In this document: positions 44,139 to 52,982 of the stretch, one piece after another
How positions within the stretch are numbered: position 1 is the first letter of the stretch
Layout: every line of letters starts with the position of its first letter
Position numbers and translations under genes: made by a program
The notes under the pieces: model-generated
The model's database searches: none
Seen by the model: only the letters and a program-made list of their open reading frames with translations
Told to the model about the DNA's origin: nothing
Assembly: GCF_000420805.1 (NCBI RefSeq)
Contig: NZ_ATVQ01000002.1
Location: 372,001 to 436,000 of the forward strand
Reading direction: 5' to 3'
Length of the DNA: 64,000 nt
Source: Yaniella halotolerans DSM 15476
GTDB lineage: Bacteria > Actinomycetota > Actinomycetes > Actinomycetales > Micrococcaceae

Positions 44139-44789
44139 TTATTCAGCATCTTTTTTGCGTGATTCGAGTACCTCATCGACCAAGCCATATTCTTTGGCTC
44201 CGGCAGCGGATAGGAACTTGTCGCGATCGATATCTTCGCGAACTTGTTCTGCTGTTCGGTTGGAGTGGTTCGCCAGGGTCTCTTCCATCCAGGTACGGAT
44301 ACGTAGCAGTTCATCTGCGTGAATCTGCAGATCAGTTGCTGTCCCACGGTCGCCGCCCATTGAAGGCTGGTGGATCAGAATACGGGCGTTCGGCAGCGCC
44401 AAGCGCTTGCCTGGTGTACCAGCGGCAAGCAGCACAGCGGCAGCCGATGCGGCCTGCCCCAGTGCTACCGTCTGGATTTCAGGACGAATGAACTGCATGG
44501 TGTCATAGATAGCGGTCATCGCGGTGAATGATCCACCGGGTGAGTTGATGTAGAGCGTAATGTCGCGGTCCGAGTCCATGGCTTCCAGCACAAGTAGCTG
44601 AGCCATAACATCATCAGCGGACGCGTCATCGACCTGGGTACCCAGGAAGATAATGCGGTCTTCGAACAAGCGCGCGTATGGGTCCTGACGTTTGAAGCCG
44701 TATGGAGTGCGCTCTTCAAACTGTGGCAGGATGTAGCGGTTAGAGGGCATCGGAGTGGCCGGAGTACCCTGTGGCATTTCGTGGTTCAT
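44139..44789 (-). CDS. clpP2: ATP-dependent Clp protease proteolytic subunit ClpP2
   Basis: 216 residues. The catalytic serine is in [11 protein letters not shown], the histidine in LIHQPSMGG and the aspartate near the DRDKF region. [19 protein letters not shown] is conserved. It is the second of two tandem clpP genes; actinobacterial ClpP1 and ClpP2 form a mixed tetradecamer. ATG 44789 has AGGAGA upstream, 53 bp after clpP1. It works with ClpX encoded next. Confidence 0.96.
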   Translation of the reverse strand: MNHEMPQGTPATPMPSNRYILPQFEERTPYGFKRQDPYARLFEDRIIFLGTQVDDASADDVMAQLLVLEAMDSDRDITLYINSPGGSFTAMTAIYDTMQFIRPEIQTVALGQAASAAAVLLAAGTPGKRLALPNARILIHQPSMGGDRGTATDLQIHADELLRIRTWMEETLANHSNRTAEQVREDIDRDKFLSAAGAKEYGLVDEVLESRKKDAE

Positions 44790-44842
44790 GAAAGTCTCCT
44801 GAAGGAAAATCGTATAAGTATTCGCGACTGGGCTACCGGCGA

Positions 44843-45466
44843 TTATTTATTGCCAATTCCGCCGCCACCGACCATTGAGGCGGTACCGGAGGCGATGTGA
44901 TCGAAGAAGCCGTATTCTAGTCCATCTTCAGCGGTAAACCATTTGTCGCGGGCGTTATCTTCCAGGATGGTTTCTAGACTCTGACCGGTTTGTTCTGCGG
45001 TGAGTTCAGACATGACCTGCTTCATGTGCATGATCAGCTGTGCCTGAATACGAATATCAGACTCGGTACCACCAATACCACCGGATGGCTGGTGCATCAG
45101 GATACGGGCGTGCGGGGTGGCATAGCGCTTACCAGGCGTTCCGGACGACAAGAGGAACTGTCCCATAGAAGCAGCTAGGCCGGTTGCTACGGTTACCACG
45201 TCGTTTGGAATCAACTGCATGGTGTCATAGATAGCCATTCCCGCAGTCACTGACCCACCGGGTGAGTTGATGTAGAGGAAGATGTCTGCCTCTGGGTCTT
45301 CGGCGCTCAATAGCAGCATCTGCGATGCAATGGCGTTCGCGTTGTCGTCACGAACTTCTGACCCGAGCCAGATAATGCGCTCCTTGAGCAAACGGTTGTA
45401 GATGTAGTCTTCACGGTTGGCCGGATCTACCGATGCCATGCGTGGCGCGTTGGACGATTCAGTCAC
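44843..45466 (-). CDS. clpP1: ATP-dependent Clp protease proteolytic subunit ClpP1
   Basis: 207 residues. The catalytic residues are visible in [12 protein letters not shown] (Ser), LMHQPSGG (His) and the ARDKWF region (Asp). [19 protein letters not shown] is conserved. It is the first clpP gene of the operon. The start is GTG 45466. The C-terminus ends in a Gly-rich tail ([10 protein letters not shown]). It partners ClpP2 in regulated proteolysis in the cytoplasm. Confidence 0.96.
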   Translation of the reverse strand: MTESSNAPRMASVDPANREDYIYNRLLKERIIWLGSEVRDDNANAIASQMLLLSAEDPEADIFLYINSPGGSVTAGMAIYDTMQLIPNDVVTVATGLAASMGQFLLSSGTPGKRYATPHARILMHQPSGGIGGTESDIRIQAQLIMHMKQVMSELTAEQTGQSLETILEDNARDKWFTAEDGLEYGFFDHIASGTASMVGGGGIGNK

Positions 45467-45603
45467 GACGTCCTACCTTCCTTCACTGGCGTGCATATGG
45501 TTTTGCAAACTTGTTTCTGTTGAAAGACATTACTTGCGAAAACACAACTTGAGCAGGGTTGACTCACTGTTTTCGCTGAAAGCCGTTATCTGTACTTAAA
45601 CAG

Positions 45604-45639
45604 CCAAGGTCCACCCCTTATTATAGGAGCGGACCTTGG
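45604..45639 (-). terminator. Terminator-like hairpin after tig
   Basis: CCAAGGTCC and GGACCTTGG form a 9-bp stem extended by five more pairs (two wobbles) to a TATAATAA loop. Read on the minus strand it starts ~14 bp after the tig stop and is followed by CTGTTTAA. It probably separates tig from the clpP1-clpP2-clpX unit. Confidence 0.7.
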
Positions 45640-45653
45640 TGTTTGATCAGAAC

Positions 45654-47000
45654 TTAGCTGTTGTCTTCGTCAACGTTTTCTTCTGACGCAGTCTCTTCTT
45701 CACCTTCAGGTGTCAAAAAGAATGAGAGATCAACTTCATTGCCATTAGTGTCGACAACTTTGGCAACCTCTAGAACTGCAGCAAGTGCTTTACGGCGACG
45801 TACTTCGCCCATGATCATTGGGACTTGTCCGGCCTGATCCAGCATTTGTGCGAACTGGTTTGGCTCCATGCCGTATTGCGACGCCGAGCTCACGATGTAT
45901 TCGATCAGTTCGGATTGATCGACCTGAACTTCTTCTGCGTCAGCGATGGTGTCCAGAACGACTTCGTTTACGAAGGCTTCGCGGAAGTTCTGTGTGACTT
46001 CTTCACGGTGCTCTTCAGTGTCGTGGTCGTCACCTTCGGCGTGACCCTGCGAAGTAAAGTGCTGCTCTACCTGTTCGGTGAGCATGTTCTCCGGAACGTC
46101 AACTTCAACAAGCTTGAGCAATTCTTCCAAGGCCTTTTCGCGGGCCTCGACACCCTGATTGGTCTTGGATTCTTCTGTTGCCTGGTTCTTCAGGTCTTCT
46201 TTGAGCTCTTCGATGGTGTCGAACTCGGAGGCCAGCTGTGCGAAGTCATCATCTGCTTCTGGCAGTTCACGTTCTTTGACGGAATCCAGAACAACCTTGA
46301 CCGTAGCGGTTTCACCTGAGTGCTCGCCGCCTGCCAGTGTGGTTTCGAAGACGGCATCTTCGCCGGCTGAAAGACCTTCCAGGGCTTCGTCCATGCCATC
46401 GAGCATTGAACCGGAGCCGATTTCGTAGGAGAGGCCTTCTGCGCTATCGACTTCTTCATCGTCGATGGTGGCGGTCAGGCCGATCGTCACGTTGTCGCCT
46501 TTTTCTGCTGGACGGTCAACGTCAACCAGGGTGGCGAAGCGTTCGCGCAGGTCGTCAAGAACTTTTGCTTCTTGCTCTTCAGTGACAGTGATGGGCTCTA
46601 CGGTGACTTCGAGACCCTTGTAATCTGGAACGTCAATCGTTGGGCGCACGTCAAACTCAGTGTTGAACTTCAGCGGAGCTTCGTCGTCACCCTCGTTGCC
46701 TGGAACAGAAGTGACATCAACTTCTGGGCGAGTGAGTGGGGTGAGTTCTTTCTCGCGCAGTGCTTCCTGGAAGAAAGCATCAAGGTTGTCATTGACAGCG
46801 TTCTCAATAACGAAGCCGCGGCCGACGCGCTGGTCGATCAGTTTTGCTGGAACTTTGCCCTTACGGAAGCCAGGGACCTGAATCTGATCTGCCAGTGATT
46901 TATACGTAGCATCGATACGCGGTTTGAGTTCATCAAAAGGAACCTCAACCTCAAGCTTGACCCGTGTTGGGGCGAGGTTTTCAACGGTGGATTGGACCAC
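45654..47000 (-). CDS. tig: Trigger factor
   Basis: 448 residues. The ribosome-binding N-domain ([30 protein letters not shown]), the FKBP-type prolyl isomerase domain in the middle ([14 protein letters not shown]) and a helical C-domain are in order. The tail is acidic. It is the nascent-chain chaperone at the tunnel exit. GTG 47000 has CAGGAG upstream. It is followed by clpP1, clpP2 and clpX, the standard order, and preceded by tRNA-Pro. Confidence 0.96.
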   Translation of the reverse strand: MVQSTVENLAPTRVKLEVEVPFDELKPRIDATYKSLADQIQVPGFRKGKVPAKLIDQRVGRGFVIENAVNDNLDAFFQEALREKELTPLTRPEVDVTSVPGNEGDDEAPLKFNTEFDVRPTIDVPDYKGLEVTVEPITVTEEQEAKVLDDLRERFATLVDVDRPAEKGDNVTIGLTATIDDEEVDSAEGLSYEIGSGSMLDGMDEALEGLSAGEDAVFETTLAGGEHSGETATVKVVLDSVKERELPEADDDFAQLASEFDTIEELKEDLKNQATEESKTNQGVEAREKALEELLKLVEVDVPENMLTEQVEQHFTSQGHAEGDDHDTEEHREEVTQNFREAFVNEVVLDTIADAEEVQVDQSELIEYIVSSASQYGMEPNQFAQMLDQAGQVPMIMGEVRRRKALAAVLEVAKVVDTNGNEVDLSFFLTPEGEEETASEENVDEDNS

Positions 47001-47085
47001 GTAGGACTCCTGGGTTCTAATCGGAATATTTTATGGTTTCGGTACTGGCCGAATCACATACTATGCTTCCGACAGCACCATGCAG

Positions 47086-47159
47086 TCGGGACGACAGGAT
47101 TTGAACCTGCGACCTCACGCTCCCAAAGCGCGCGCTCTACCAAGCTGAGCTACGTCCCG
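47086..47159 (-). tRNA. tRNA-Pro (anticodon TGG)
   Basis: A 74-nt cloverleaf. The acceptor is CGGGACG/CGTCCCG, the D-stem GCTC/GAGC, the anticodon stem CGCGC/GCGTG with loop TTTGGGA (anticodon TGG), and the T arm GCAGG-TTCAAAT-CCTGT. CCA is not encoded. It sits upstream of tig on the same strand with its own promoter ~80 bp upstream. Confidence 0.96.
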
Positions 47160-47239
47160 CGATCAGGTCAATGACCTGCTGGATTATCCGCCATTGAAGT
47201 CTTACCCTGTAGCGGCTCGCACCATGGCGCCGAGAGATA

Positions 47240-47269
47240 ACTATATGACAAAGAAATCCGAAAGTCCAA
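47240..47269 (-). promoter_or_regulatory. Sigma-70-type promoter for tRNA-Pro
   Basis: On the minus strand TTGGAC (47264-47269) and TATAGT (47240-47245) are 18 bp apart, ~80 bp before the tRNA. The rest of the ~310-bp gap between tRNA-Pro and the tRNA-Gly terminator contains no supported gene; it has several CTGCAG-like words (47317-47362) that can pair weakly. Confidence 0.65.
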
Positions 47270-47467
47270 ATCGAAGTGAGGATTTTCTGACCCGTGGGAA
47301 AATTTTGGCGTCATTGCAGGCTTCTGCAGCATAAAAGTGATCTTCTGCATACCCTGCAGCTAGCCGTTTCTACTGAGGCGAGGTGTCGTTGCTGTTCCCA
47401 GGCTCCCCGGTATCAGCGGCAGCTCCAAGAGTCGGTCCAGGACAGCTAAAGATTCCAGAAATGAAAG

Positions 47468-47499
47468 AAGCTCCGATTCTCATAACAGAATCGGAGCTT
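47468..47499 (-). terminator. Terminator of tRNA-Gly
   Basis: AAGCTCCGATTCT and AGAATCGGAGCTT form a 13-bp perfect stem with a 6-nt loop, 2 nt downstream of the tRNA-Gly 3' end on the minus strand. It is followed by a moderately T-rich CTTTCATTTCT. Confidence 0.82.
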
Positions 47500-47501
47500 G
47501 G

Positions 47502-47572
47502 AGCGGATGACGAGAATCGAACTCGCACTATCTGCTTGGAAGGCAGAGGCTCTACCATTGAGCTACATCCGC
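47502..47572 (-). tRNA. tRNA-Gly (anticodon TCC)
   Basis: A 71-nt cloverleaf. The acceptor is GCGGATG/CATCCGC, the D-stem GCTC/GAGC, the anticodon stem TCTGC/GCAGA with loop CTTCCAA (anticodon TCC), and the T arm GCGAG-TTCGATT-CTCGT. CCA is not encoded. It has a separate promoter and terminator from the tRNA-Pro/tig unit. Confidence 0.96.
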
Positions 47573-47594
47573 GTGCCGTTGAGCAACGAAGACT

Positions 47595-47623
47595 ACGATA
47601 TCCCATAAGTTTCGAACGTGCAA
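47595..47623 (-). promoter_or_regulatory. Sigma-70-type promoter for tRNA-Gly
   Basis: On the minus strand TTGCAC (47618-47623) and TATCGT (47595-47600) are 17 bp apart, ~22 bp before the tRNA 5' end. The rest of the gap 47573-47881 holds the upstream region of the plus-strand 101-residue gene and no other supported feature. Confidence 0.7.
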
Positions 47624-47881
47624 AATCGGCTGGTCCACCTGTGACGTTTCGCGTTTCATCTCTGGCATCGAGAAAAGTGTCTGGCGAAGTAGAAATGGAC
47701 CTTGTGCAGCGTTCATTTTCGGGGCTTGATCGCATAGGATAAAGTCCACGGTCTTACGCAGCGAACTGGGTCTTGCAACGCAAACCAAAAGAAGCCAGCC
47801 GAGTGTACAACATTGTTGTCTCAAGGAGCGACGCCAAGCGTGGGTCTACCGTTCAAATGAAATTAAAGGAAAAGAAGCACA

Positions 47882-48187
47882 ATGTTTGAAGCCAAAACAC
47901 TCGACCATCGAAACGTGGGTCAGACGTTGATCTACCGTGATGGCAAATCCGTGGCCGTCATTCAGGCCATCCATCACTATCCTGAAAAAGGCAGCGTGGA
48001 CGTTGTGACCCCTGAAGAAGTCGTGACATATCGCGAGTCTGACTGGGTCAACACCACACTGTCACCCGAGCTCAATATGATCCGTGTGGTCTATAAGTCT
48101 TGGATCGAGCGCGAAGCCACATTGACCGAATCCGATCTCAACGACCTGTTCACAAAATTTTCTGGGGACCACGGAAACGGCTTCTAG
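47882..48187 (+). CDS. Conserved-looking hypothetical protein, 101 residues
   Basis: No family is recognised. The sequence is balanced, soluble and protein-like, with alternating beta-type stretches (QTLIYRDGKSVAVIQAIHHY, SVDVVTPEEVVTYRE) and a helical C-terminal part (SDLNDLFTKFSGDHG). No signal peptide or membrane segment is seen. ATG 47882 is preceded by AAAGGAAAAGAAG, a good ribosome site. It converges on the LuxR-type response regulator (3-bp gap). It may be lineage-specific; nothing in the context assigns a role. Confidence 0.7.
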   Translation: MFEAKTLDHRNVGQTLIYRDGKSVAVIQAIHHYPEKGSVDVVTPEEVVTYRESDWVNTTLSPELNMIRVVYKSWIEREATLTESDLNDLFTKFSGDHGNGF

Positions 48188-48190
48188 CGT

Positions 48191-48910
48191 TCACTGGTGG
48201 GATTCGCCGGGGCGGACCAAGCCAGTTTCATAAGCGGTAACGACGATCTGGACCCGGTCTCGTAAATCCAGTTTGTTCAGGATTCGAGAAACATGCGTCT
48301 TCACTGTCTGCTCAGCGAGAAAGAGCATCGCAGCAATTTCTGTGTTGGAGTGTCCACGAGCCACCAGGCGCGCAACTTCAAGTTCACGCTCGGTGAGCAG
48401 TTTTTCAACGGTGCTGTCTGTTCGGGGCACAACCGGACGCGAGGCGTAGTCAGAGATGAGTGTTCTGGTGATTTGCGGTGACAGCAACGCATCTCCGGCT
48501 GCTACAACCCGCACCGCGTACACGAGTTCTTCGGGAGCTGCGTCCTTCAATAAGAACCCACTGGCCCCGGCTCGAAGTGCTGAGAAGACATATTCATCGG
48601 CGTCGAAGGTCGTCAGCATAAGAATTTTCGGCACCTCGCCGGCCTCAGCCAATACATGTCGGGTGGCATCAAGCCCATTGACCTTCGGCATCCGGATATC
48701 CATAAGCACGACATCGGGTTTGGTGCGTTTAACGACGTCTACAATCCCCTCACCGTCATCGGCCGTACCAACGACGTCAATGCCGGGTTGTGCATCCAAC
48801 AGGGCTGCGAAACCCGCACGGATCATTGCTTGGTCATCGACGATGAGTACTCGCACATCGGATCCCGAATCAGATGCGTCAGATTCGGCAACAGGTGAAG
48901 ATTCAGACAC
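48191..48910 (-). CDS. LuxR/NarL-type response regulator
   Basis: 239 residues. The receiver domain has the acidic pair DD (25-26), phospho-acceptor Asp71 in VLMDIRMP, and LLKD near 120. The C-terminal HTH is LuxR-type (LTERELEVARLVARGHSNTEIAA, VKTHVSRILNKL). It should be phosphorylated by the divergent histidine kinase. The start is GTG 48910. A perfect 18-bp palindrome lies in the shared promoter and may be its site. The N-terminal ~18 residues are an extra acidic/Ser-rich tail. Confidence 0.93.
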   Translation of the reverse strand: MSESSPVAESDASDSGSDVRVLIVDDQAMIRAGFAALLDAQPGIDVVGTADDGEGIVDVVKRTKPDVVLMDIRMPKVNGLDATRHVLAEAGEVPKILMLTTFDADEYVFSALRAGASGFLLKDAAPEELVYAVRVVAAGDALLSPQITRTLISDYASRPVVPRTDSTVEKLLTERELEVARLVARGHSNTEIAAMLFLAEQTVKTHVSRILNKLDLRDRVQIVVTAYETGLVRPGESHQ

Positions 48911-48928
48911 GTCTTAAACCTACAGCAC

Positions 48929-48946
48929 CACAACATGCATGTTGTG
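48929..48946. promoter_or_regulatory. Perfect 18-bp palindrome between response regulator and kinase genes
   Basis: CACAACATGCATGTTGTG is identical to its reverse complement. It lies 19 bp upstream of the regulator start and ~50 bp upstream of the kinase start, so both divergent promoters could be controlled from it. It is the most likely binding site of the LuxR-type regulator, by position and symmetry. Confidence 0.6.
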
Positions 48947-48995
48947 TGACCTTCACTCTGCAGTGTGATGTCTTGAGCACAGTATTGGCCTTAGA

Positions 48996-50900
48996 GTGAC
49001 CAACATGAACACAGCCGCCAAACAGTCCGACTCGGATCAGTCCACAGCTAGCTATCGATTCGGCAAGAACGTGGCGTACGTGCTCGCGGGATTTCCGATT
49101 GCGATCATGAGTTTTCCGGTCTTGGTAATTATGACCACGGTTTCTCTTGCAACACTGGTGGTCTGGCTGGGCGCGCTACTGCTGCCGCTCACCCTGCTAT
49201 TTGGCTCATACCTTGCGGCACTTTCAAAACACCGCTTAGGACTCCTGGGGGTCAGCGTTGAACCCGTCACCTATCGTGGCTATGCCTCCGGAGTGTTCGG
49301 CAAACTTCGAACCATCTCGGATCCCCGGCGCTGGCTCGATCTAGCATTTGAAGGCATACTTGCCTTTCCGCTTCGATTGACGACTTTTGTCGTCATGTTC
49401 AATTGGGCCGTGATTGGACTGGGTGGAGTCACCTATTTCTTCTGGTCCATATATGTGCCCGGTGAACGCTGGGTCCTATTGCTCTTACACAACCTCCAGC
49501 CAACACTTCTTCCCGACAGCTCATGGGTCCGGTACCTGCTCGATGCGGGAACGTTCTTTGTAGTAGGCTTCGTATTTCTGGCGACGTTACCACCGGTGGT
49601 GGCTGCGTTAGCCAAGCTGGATGCAACACTCACAGTTGCACTGTTGGGAACCGGCACTCACGACAACGCATCCGATACAACAGATCTGTCCCCCGAACGG
49701 TCTTTCAGCATCACCGCCTGGTCTCGTGCCGGAGCCGGAGTAGCTGCGATTACCCTGTTGGCAGTCGGTTGGCCGGTATTGACCGTGTTGTATTCTGTGG
49801 GCGTTCTCGAGGCAATGTTCTGGGTGACAGTGCATTGCGCGATGATTTTATGCTGCCTCCGATGGGCCTGGGCTGGGATGGGCATATCTCTGCTTGCATC
49901 GGGATTCCTGATGGTTCTGACCGCTGACGCAGGTGTCTCGGTTTGGCCCTGGCCGGTGACAGTGCTGCTGACCCAATGTGCGGTATTCATCGTCGTGGGC
50001 TTCGTAAAGCCCTGGTTTTATGCACTATCAGGTTGGTCGGCATCGGTGCTGATGACGCTCGGAGTGTTGTTTGCACATGCTGCAGACTTGCCGGCTGGGG
50101 CGTTAGGCAACAGCATCGTTTTCGTTTCGGTAAGTGCAGGTACGGTCGCGTCAGCAACCCTGGGCCGAATGTGGATACGCAATGCCGGTCGGTTGCAGGC
50201 CGCAGAACGAACCAGCGCACTGCAGGATCGCCGAAGCAAAGAACTCGCCGAGCGCAACAGGATTGCTCGTGAGCTGCATGACGTCGTCGCCCACAGCATG
50301 TCAGTCATCAGTGTTCAAGCGGCCACTGCACGGTATCGTAACCCGGATATTGGGGACACTGCGCAGCGAGAGTTCGAAGAAATTGCTAGCTCGTCACGAC
50401 AGGCTCTGGGGGAAATGCGAATGCTGCTCAGTATCTTGCGCAATGATGACGAAGCACCAACCACACCAACTCCTGGGTTCCAAGACGTTGACGCACTCAT
50501 AGAGGCCACTCGCGCATCTGGGACTGTCATCCACTATCAGGGTCTAGATGAAACCCGCGACGGCATGCTGGGTGACGTCGCCCCTGCCACTTCCCTAGCT
50601 GCGTATCGTACTGTTCAAGAGGCTTTGAGTAACGCGTTGCGCCATGCTCCCGGGACCGAGGTCAAAGTCGAACTCAGCATCGATGACTCCGATGATGGCA
50701 TCCACCAGTTACACATAGCTGTGATCAATGGGCCTCCGGAGCATCCCAGCGTTTCAGTGCCAGGTTCTGGTCTTGGACTCACAGGCATTCACGAACGCAC
50801 CGCTGCCGTTGGCGGAACATCTGAAACCCGTCCCACATCCGCCGGTGGTTTCGCCGTCTATGCAAGCTTGCCGCTACACAGCCACCCCCTACCCCGGTAG
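48996..50900 (+). CDS. Sensor histidine kinase (HisKA_3 type)
   Basis: 634 residues. The first ~220 residues form a membrane sensor domain with several TM segments (VLAGFPIAIMSFPVLVIM, TLVVWLGALLLPLTLLFG and others), followed by more TM helices at ~245-385. HisKA_3 has His428 in RNRIARELHDVVAHSMSV. The ATPase domain has SNALRHAPG (N box) and GSGLGLTGIHERTAAVGG. It phosphorylates the divergent regulator; the stimulus is likely at the membrane or cell envelope. The start is GTG 48996 or ATG 49005. Confidence 0.92.
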   Translation: MTNMNTAAKQSDSDQSTASYRFGKNVAYVLAGFPIAIMSFPVLVIMTTVSLATLVVWLGALLLPLTLLFGSYLAALSKHRLGLLGVSVEPVTYRGYASGVFGKLRTISDPRRWLDLAFEGILAFPLRLTTFVVMFNWAVIGLGGVTYFFWSIYVPGERWVLLLLHNLQPTLLPDSSWVRYLLDAGTFFVVGFVFLATLPPVVAALAKLDATLTVALLGTGTHDNASDTTDLSPERSFSITAWSRAGAGVAAITLLAVGWPVLTVLYSVGVLEAMFWVTVHCAMILCCLRWAWAGMGISLLASGFLMVLTADAGVSVWPWPVTVLLTQCAVFIVVGFVKPWFYALSGWSASVLMTLGVLFAHAADLPAGALGNSIVFVSVSAGTVASATLGRMWIRNAGRLQAAERTSALQDRRSKELAERNRIARELHDVVAHSMSVISVQAATARYRNPDIGDTAQREFEEIASSSRQALGEMRMLLSILRNDDEAPTTPTPGFQDVDALIEATRASGTVIHYQGLDETRDGMLGDVAPATSLAAYRTVQEALSNALRHAPGTEVKVELSIDDSDDGIHQLHIAVINGPPEHPSVSVPGSGLGLTGIHERTAAVGGTSETRPTSAGGFAVYASLPLHSHPLPR

Positions 50901-50903
50901 GGG
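50884..50903 (+). other. GC hairpin over the kinase stop codon
   Basis: CCCCCTACC and GGTAGGGGG pair around CC, spanning the kinase TAG. No T-tract follows. It could weakly end the kinase transcript or set mRNA stability before the desaturase promoter. Confidence 0.45.
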
Positions 50904-50961
50904 GTGTGATTGGCTCTGGTGGGTGATGTAATAGTGTCGGGTTTTGCATACCGTGAAGACT

Positions 50962-52077
50962 ATGCCATCTCCCCAAGAAACTTCACAGCTCGAGTCTGCG
51001 CCGGCTACGACGGGCCGAAGAACAGTAAAACAACCCGGTGAGAACCCACAGGTCAGTGACTTTTTTGAACTTTCTCGAAAAGTCAAAGATGCCGGTCTCA
51101 TGGAACGGCGGGTTGGCCGCTACATCGCCCGAATGATTTTCTTGGGACTGGCACTGGCCGGCGCATTTACGCTGCTATTCACCCTGGGTGACACATACTG
51201 GCAGCTCGCTGTGGCAGCGCTTTTTGGCGTGCTCTTTACCCAGGCAGGTTTTCTAACCCACGATGCAGCACACCAACAAATTTTCTCCTCGGGCAAGCGC
51301 AATGCGTGGTTCTCACGTATCACCGGCAACCTGATCGTGGGGTTGAGCTACGGCTGGTGGACCCGCAAGCACGGAAGACATCACGCCAACCCGAATACCG
51401 TTGGCAAAGACGGCGATATCTCAACCGGTGCGCTGGTATTCATTCCTGAAGAGGCTGATCGCACCGGATTCATGGGGTGGATCACGCGTCGTCAGGGGTG
51501 GCTGTTCTTCCCGCTGTTATGTCTCTTTGCCTTTGCGCTGCACTATAACTCTGTAAAATCGGTGCTGCAGAACCGTAAGCTAAAACATCGCCGCATCGAA
51601 TTGGCGCTGCTGGTATGGCGCTTCATCAGCTTCCCGTTGCTCGTACTGGTTGTGTTGGGCCCGGGGTTGGGTTCAGCGTTCATGGGCGTACAACTCCTGG
51701 TGTTTGGCGCGTACATGGGTGGCAGTTTCGCGCCCAACCACAAAGGCATGCCACTGATTCCACATGATTCAAAAATAGATTTCTTATCCCGTCAGGTACT
51801 CACTTCACGCAATATCCGCGGCGGCAAGATTGTCGACTGGGCCATGGGTGGACTGAACTACCAAATTGAGCACCATCTCTTTCCGCGGATGCCCAGTGCA
51901 CATCTGCCCCTGGTCCAGCCTTTGGTTCGTCAGCACTGTGCTGAGCGCGGTATCCCTTACACCGAAGCCGGTCTCATCGAGTCTTATGCGATCGTCGTGA
52001 AATATCTGAACCGGGTGGGTCTAGGCTACGCGGATCCCATGGAATGTCCGCTGGTTTCCCAATACCGTCCCCGTTAA
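50962..52077 (+). CDS. Membrane fatty-acid desaturase
   Basis: 371 residues. The three histidine boxes of acyl-lipid desaturases are present: HDAAH (LTHDAAHQQI), HGRHH (RKHGRHHANPN) and QIEHH (NYQIEHHLFPRMP), the last of the cytochrome b5-related desaturase type with Q as first residue. Three to four TM segments flank them. It introduces a double bond into membrane-lipid acyl chains using di-iron and O2. ATG 50962 is chosen; GTG 50953 and TTG 50944 are alternatives. It follows a two-component system, which may regulate it. Its TAA overlaps the stop of the convergent M23 gene. Confidence 0.9.
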   Translation: MPSPQETSQLESAPATTGRRTVKQPGENPQVSDFFELSRKVKDAGLMERRVGRYIARMIFLGLALAGAFTLLFTLGDTYWQLAVAALFGVLFTQAGFLTHDAAHQQIFSSGKRNAWFSRITGNLIVGLSYGWWTRKHGRHHANPNTVGKDGDISTGALVFIPEEADRTGFMGWITRRQGWLFFPLLCLFAFALHYNSVKSVLQNRKLKHRRIELALLVWRFISFPLLVLVVLGPGLGSAFMGVQLLVFGAYMGGSFAPNHKGMPLIPHDSKIDFLSRQVLTSRNIRGGKIVDWAMGGLNYQIEHHLFPRMPSAHLPLVQPLVRQHCAERGIPYTEAGLIESYAIVVKYLNRVGLGYADPMECPLVSQYRPR

Positions 52078-52940
52078 AGTTGCGTGCTCGAATCTGGCTG
52101 AACTGGGGAATTGGCGGTCATGTGCTGCCCGTTTTCCGGTACAGCATCAACCCCCGCCACCTGGTCATCAAGCGTGATATTGGCAAATGTCATCGGCACC
52201 CCTATGCCACGAAATAATGATGCTCGATCCATGAGGTGGCAGTGCACATGCGGTTCACTGCTGTTGTCGGAGTTACCGCAGCGGCCGATGAGCTGACCGG
52301 CACGAACGGTCTGCCCCGGCTGCAGAGTAGTTGAATTTTGTTGCAGGTGCGCAATCACCGCGTAGACACCGTCGTGGCTACGAATCACCACGTGATTGCC
52401 AAGAATAAAGCCGGGCCCGCCCAATTCCCGAAAAGCTCCTTCGAGCATCATATAGATGACGGCAAGCATCCTGGATCGAGACCGGTGGTCACGATGCCAT
52501 GATGACGCACGAACAACGGTTCCGCTGACCATGGAGTAGACGGGCTGCCCAAAGGCAGGATAGTGCCGGGGTGGCCGCATGGCTGGTCCAGTACCGAATA
52601 TAGGGCGCGCCTCTCCGGGAGGTTCATACACCAGATCGATTGCATATGTTTGGCCGTACGCCCGTATCCCGTGACTCGGAACTTTCGTGGCGGGACTATT
52701 CAGCGCCAACCAACGTCCCTGCACCGGTGCGCAAATCACCACGGAGTCTTGTGTCCTCAGGAATCGTGGACCGAGCAGTGACAGGACGACACCCAGCACC
52801 ATTCCGACCAATGCCCAACGCGCGATCCACACCATCGCTCCGGCAACGGTCTGCGGTAGCCACGAGTCAAAGAGCGCGAACGTGACGAGCACTACGACCG
52901 TGGTCGCAAGGAGTATCCCGCGAACACGATACAGCAGCAA
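52074..52940 (-). CDS. M23-family (LytM-like) peptidase with N-terminal membrane segments
   Basis: 288 residues. Two N-terminal hydrophobic stretches (~8-27, ~38-60) anchor or export it. The catalytic zinc region fits M23 with HGIRAYGQTYAIDL (His and Asp), a VSGTVVRAS strand, GNHVVIRS, HLQ and the terminal HVHCHL (HxH). M23 enzymes cut peptidoglycan cross-bridges or bind them. The start is TTG 52940, since an in-frame stop lies just upstream. It converges on the desaturase, with a 4-nt stop overlap. It may act in wall remodelling; the His/Asp set appears intact. Confidence 0.83.
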   Translation of the reverse strand: MLLYRVRGILLATTVVVLVTFALFDSWLPQTVAGAMVWIARWALVGMVLGVVLSLLGPRFLRTQDSVVICAPVQGRWLALNSPATKVPSHGIRAYGQTYAIDLVYEPPGEARPIFGTGPAMRPPRHYPAFGQPVYSMVSGTVVRASSWHRDHRSRSRMLAVIYMMLEGAFRELGGPGFILGNHVVIRSHDGVYAVIAHLQQNSTTLQPGQTVRAGQLIGRCGNSDNSSEPHVHCHLMDRASLFRGIGVPMTFANITLDDQVAGVDAVPENGQHMTANSPVQPDSSTQL

Positions 52941-52982
52941 GAATGCTTGTTACACGACGCAGCCGGACCCTCGATGCGACCG

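Noticed and set aside
47317-47362. CTGCAG-rich segment as a repeat element upstream of tRNA-Pro
   Set aside because: The words are short, irregular and pair weakly; chance clustering is as likely.
47370-47742. Open frames on both strands across 47370-47742
   Set aside because: Both run through the tRNA-Gly gene and its terminator, so coding is implausible.
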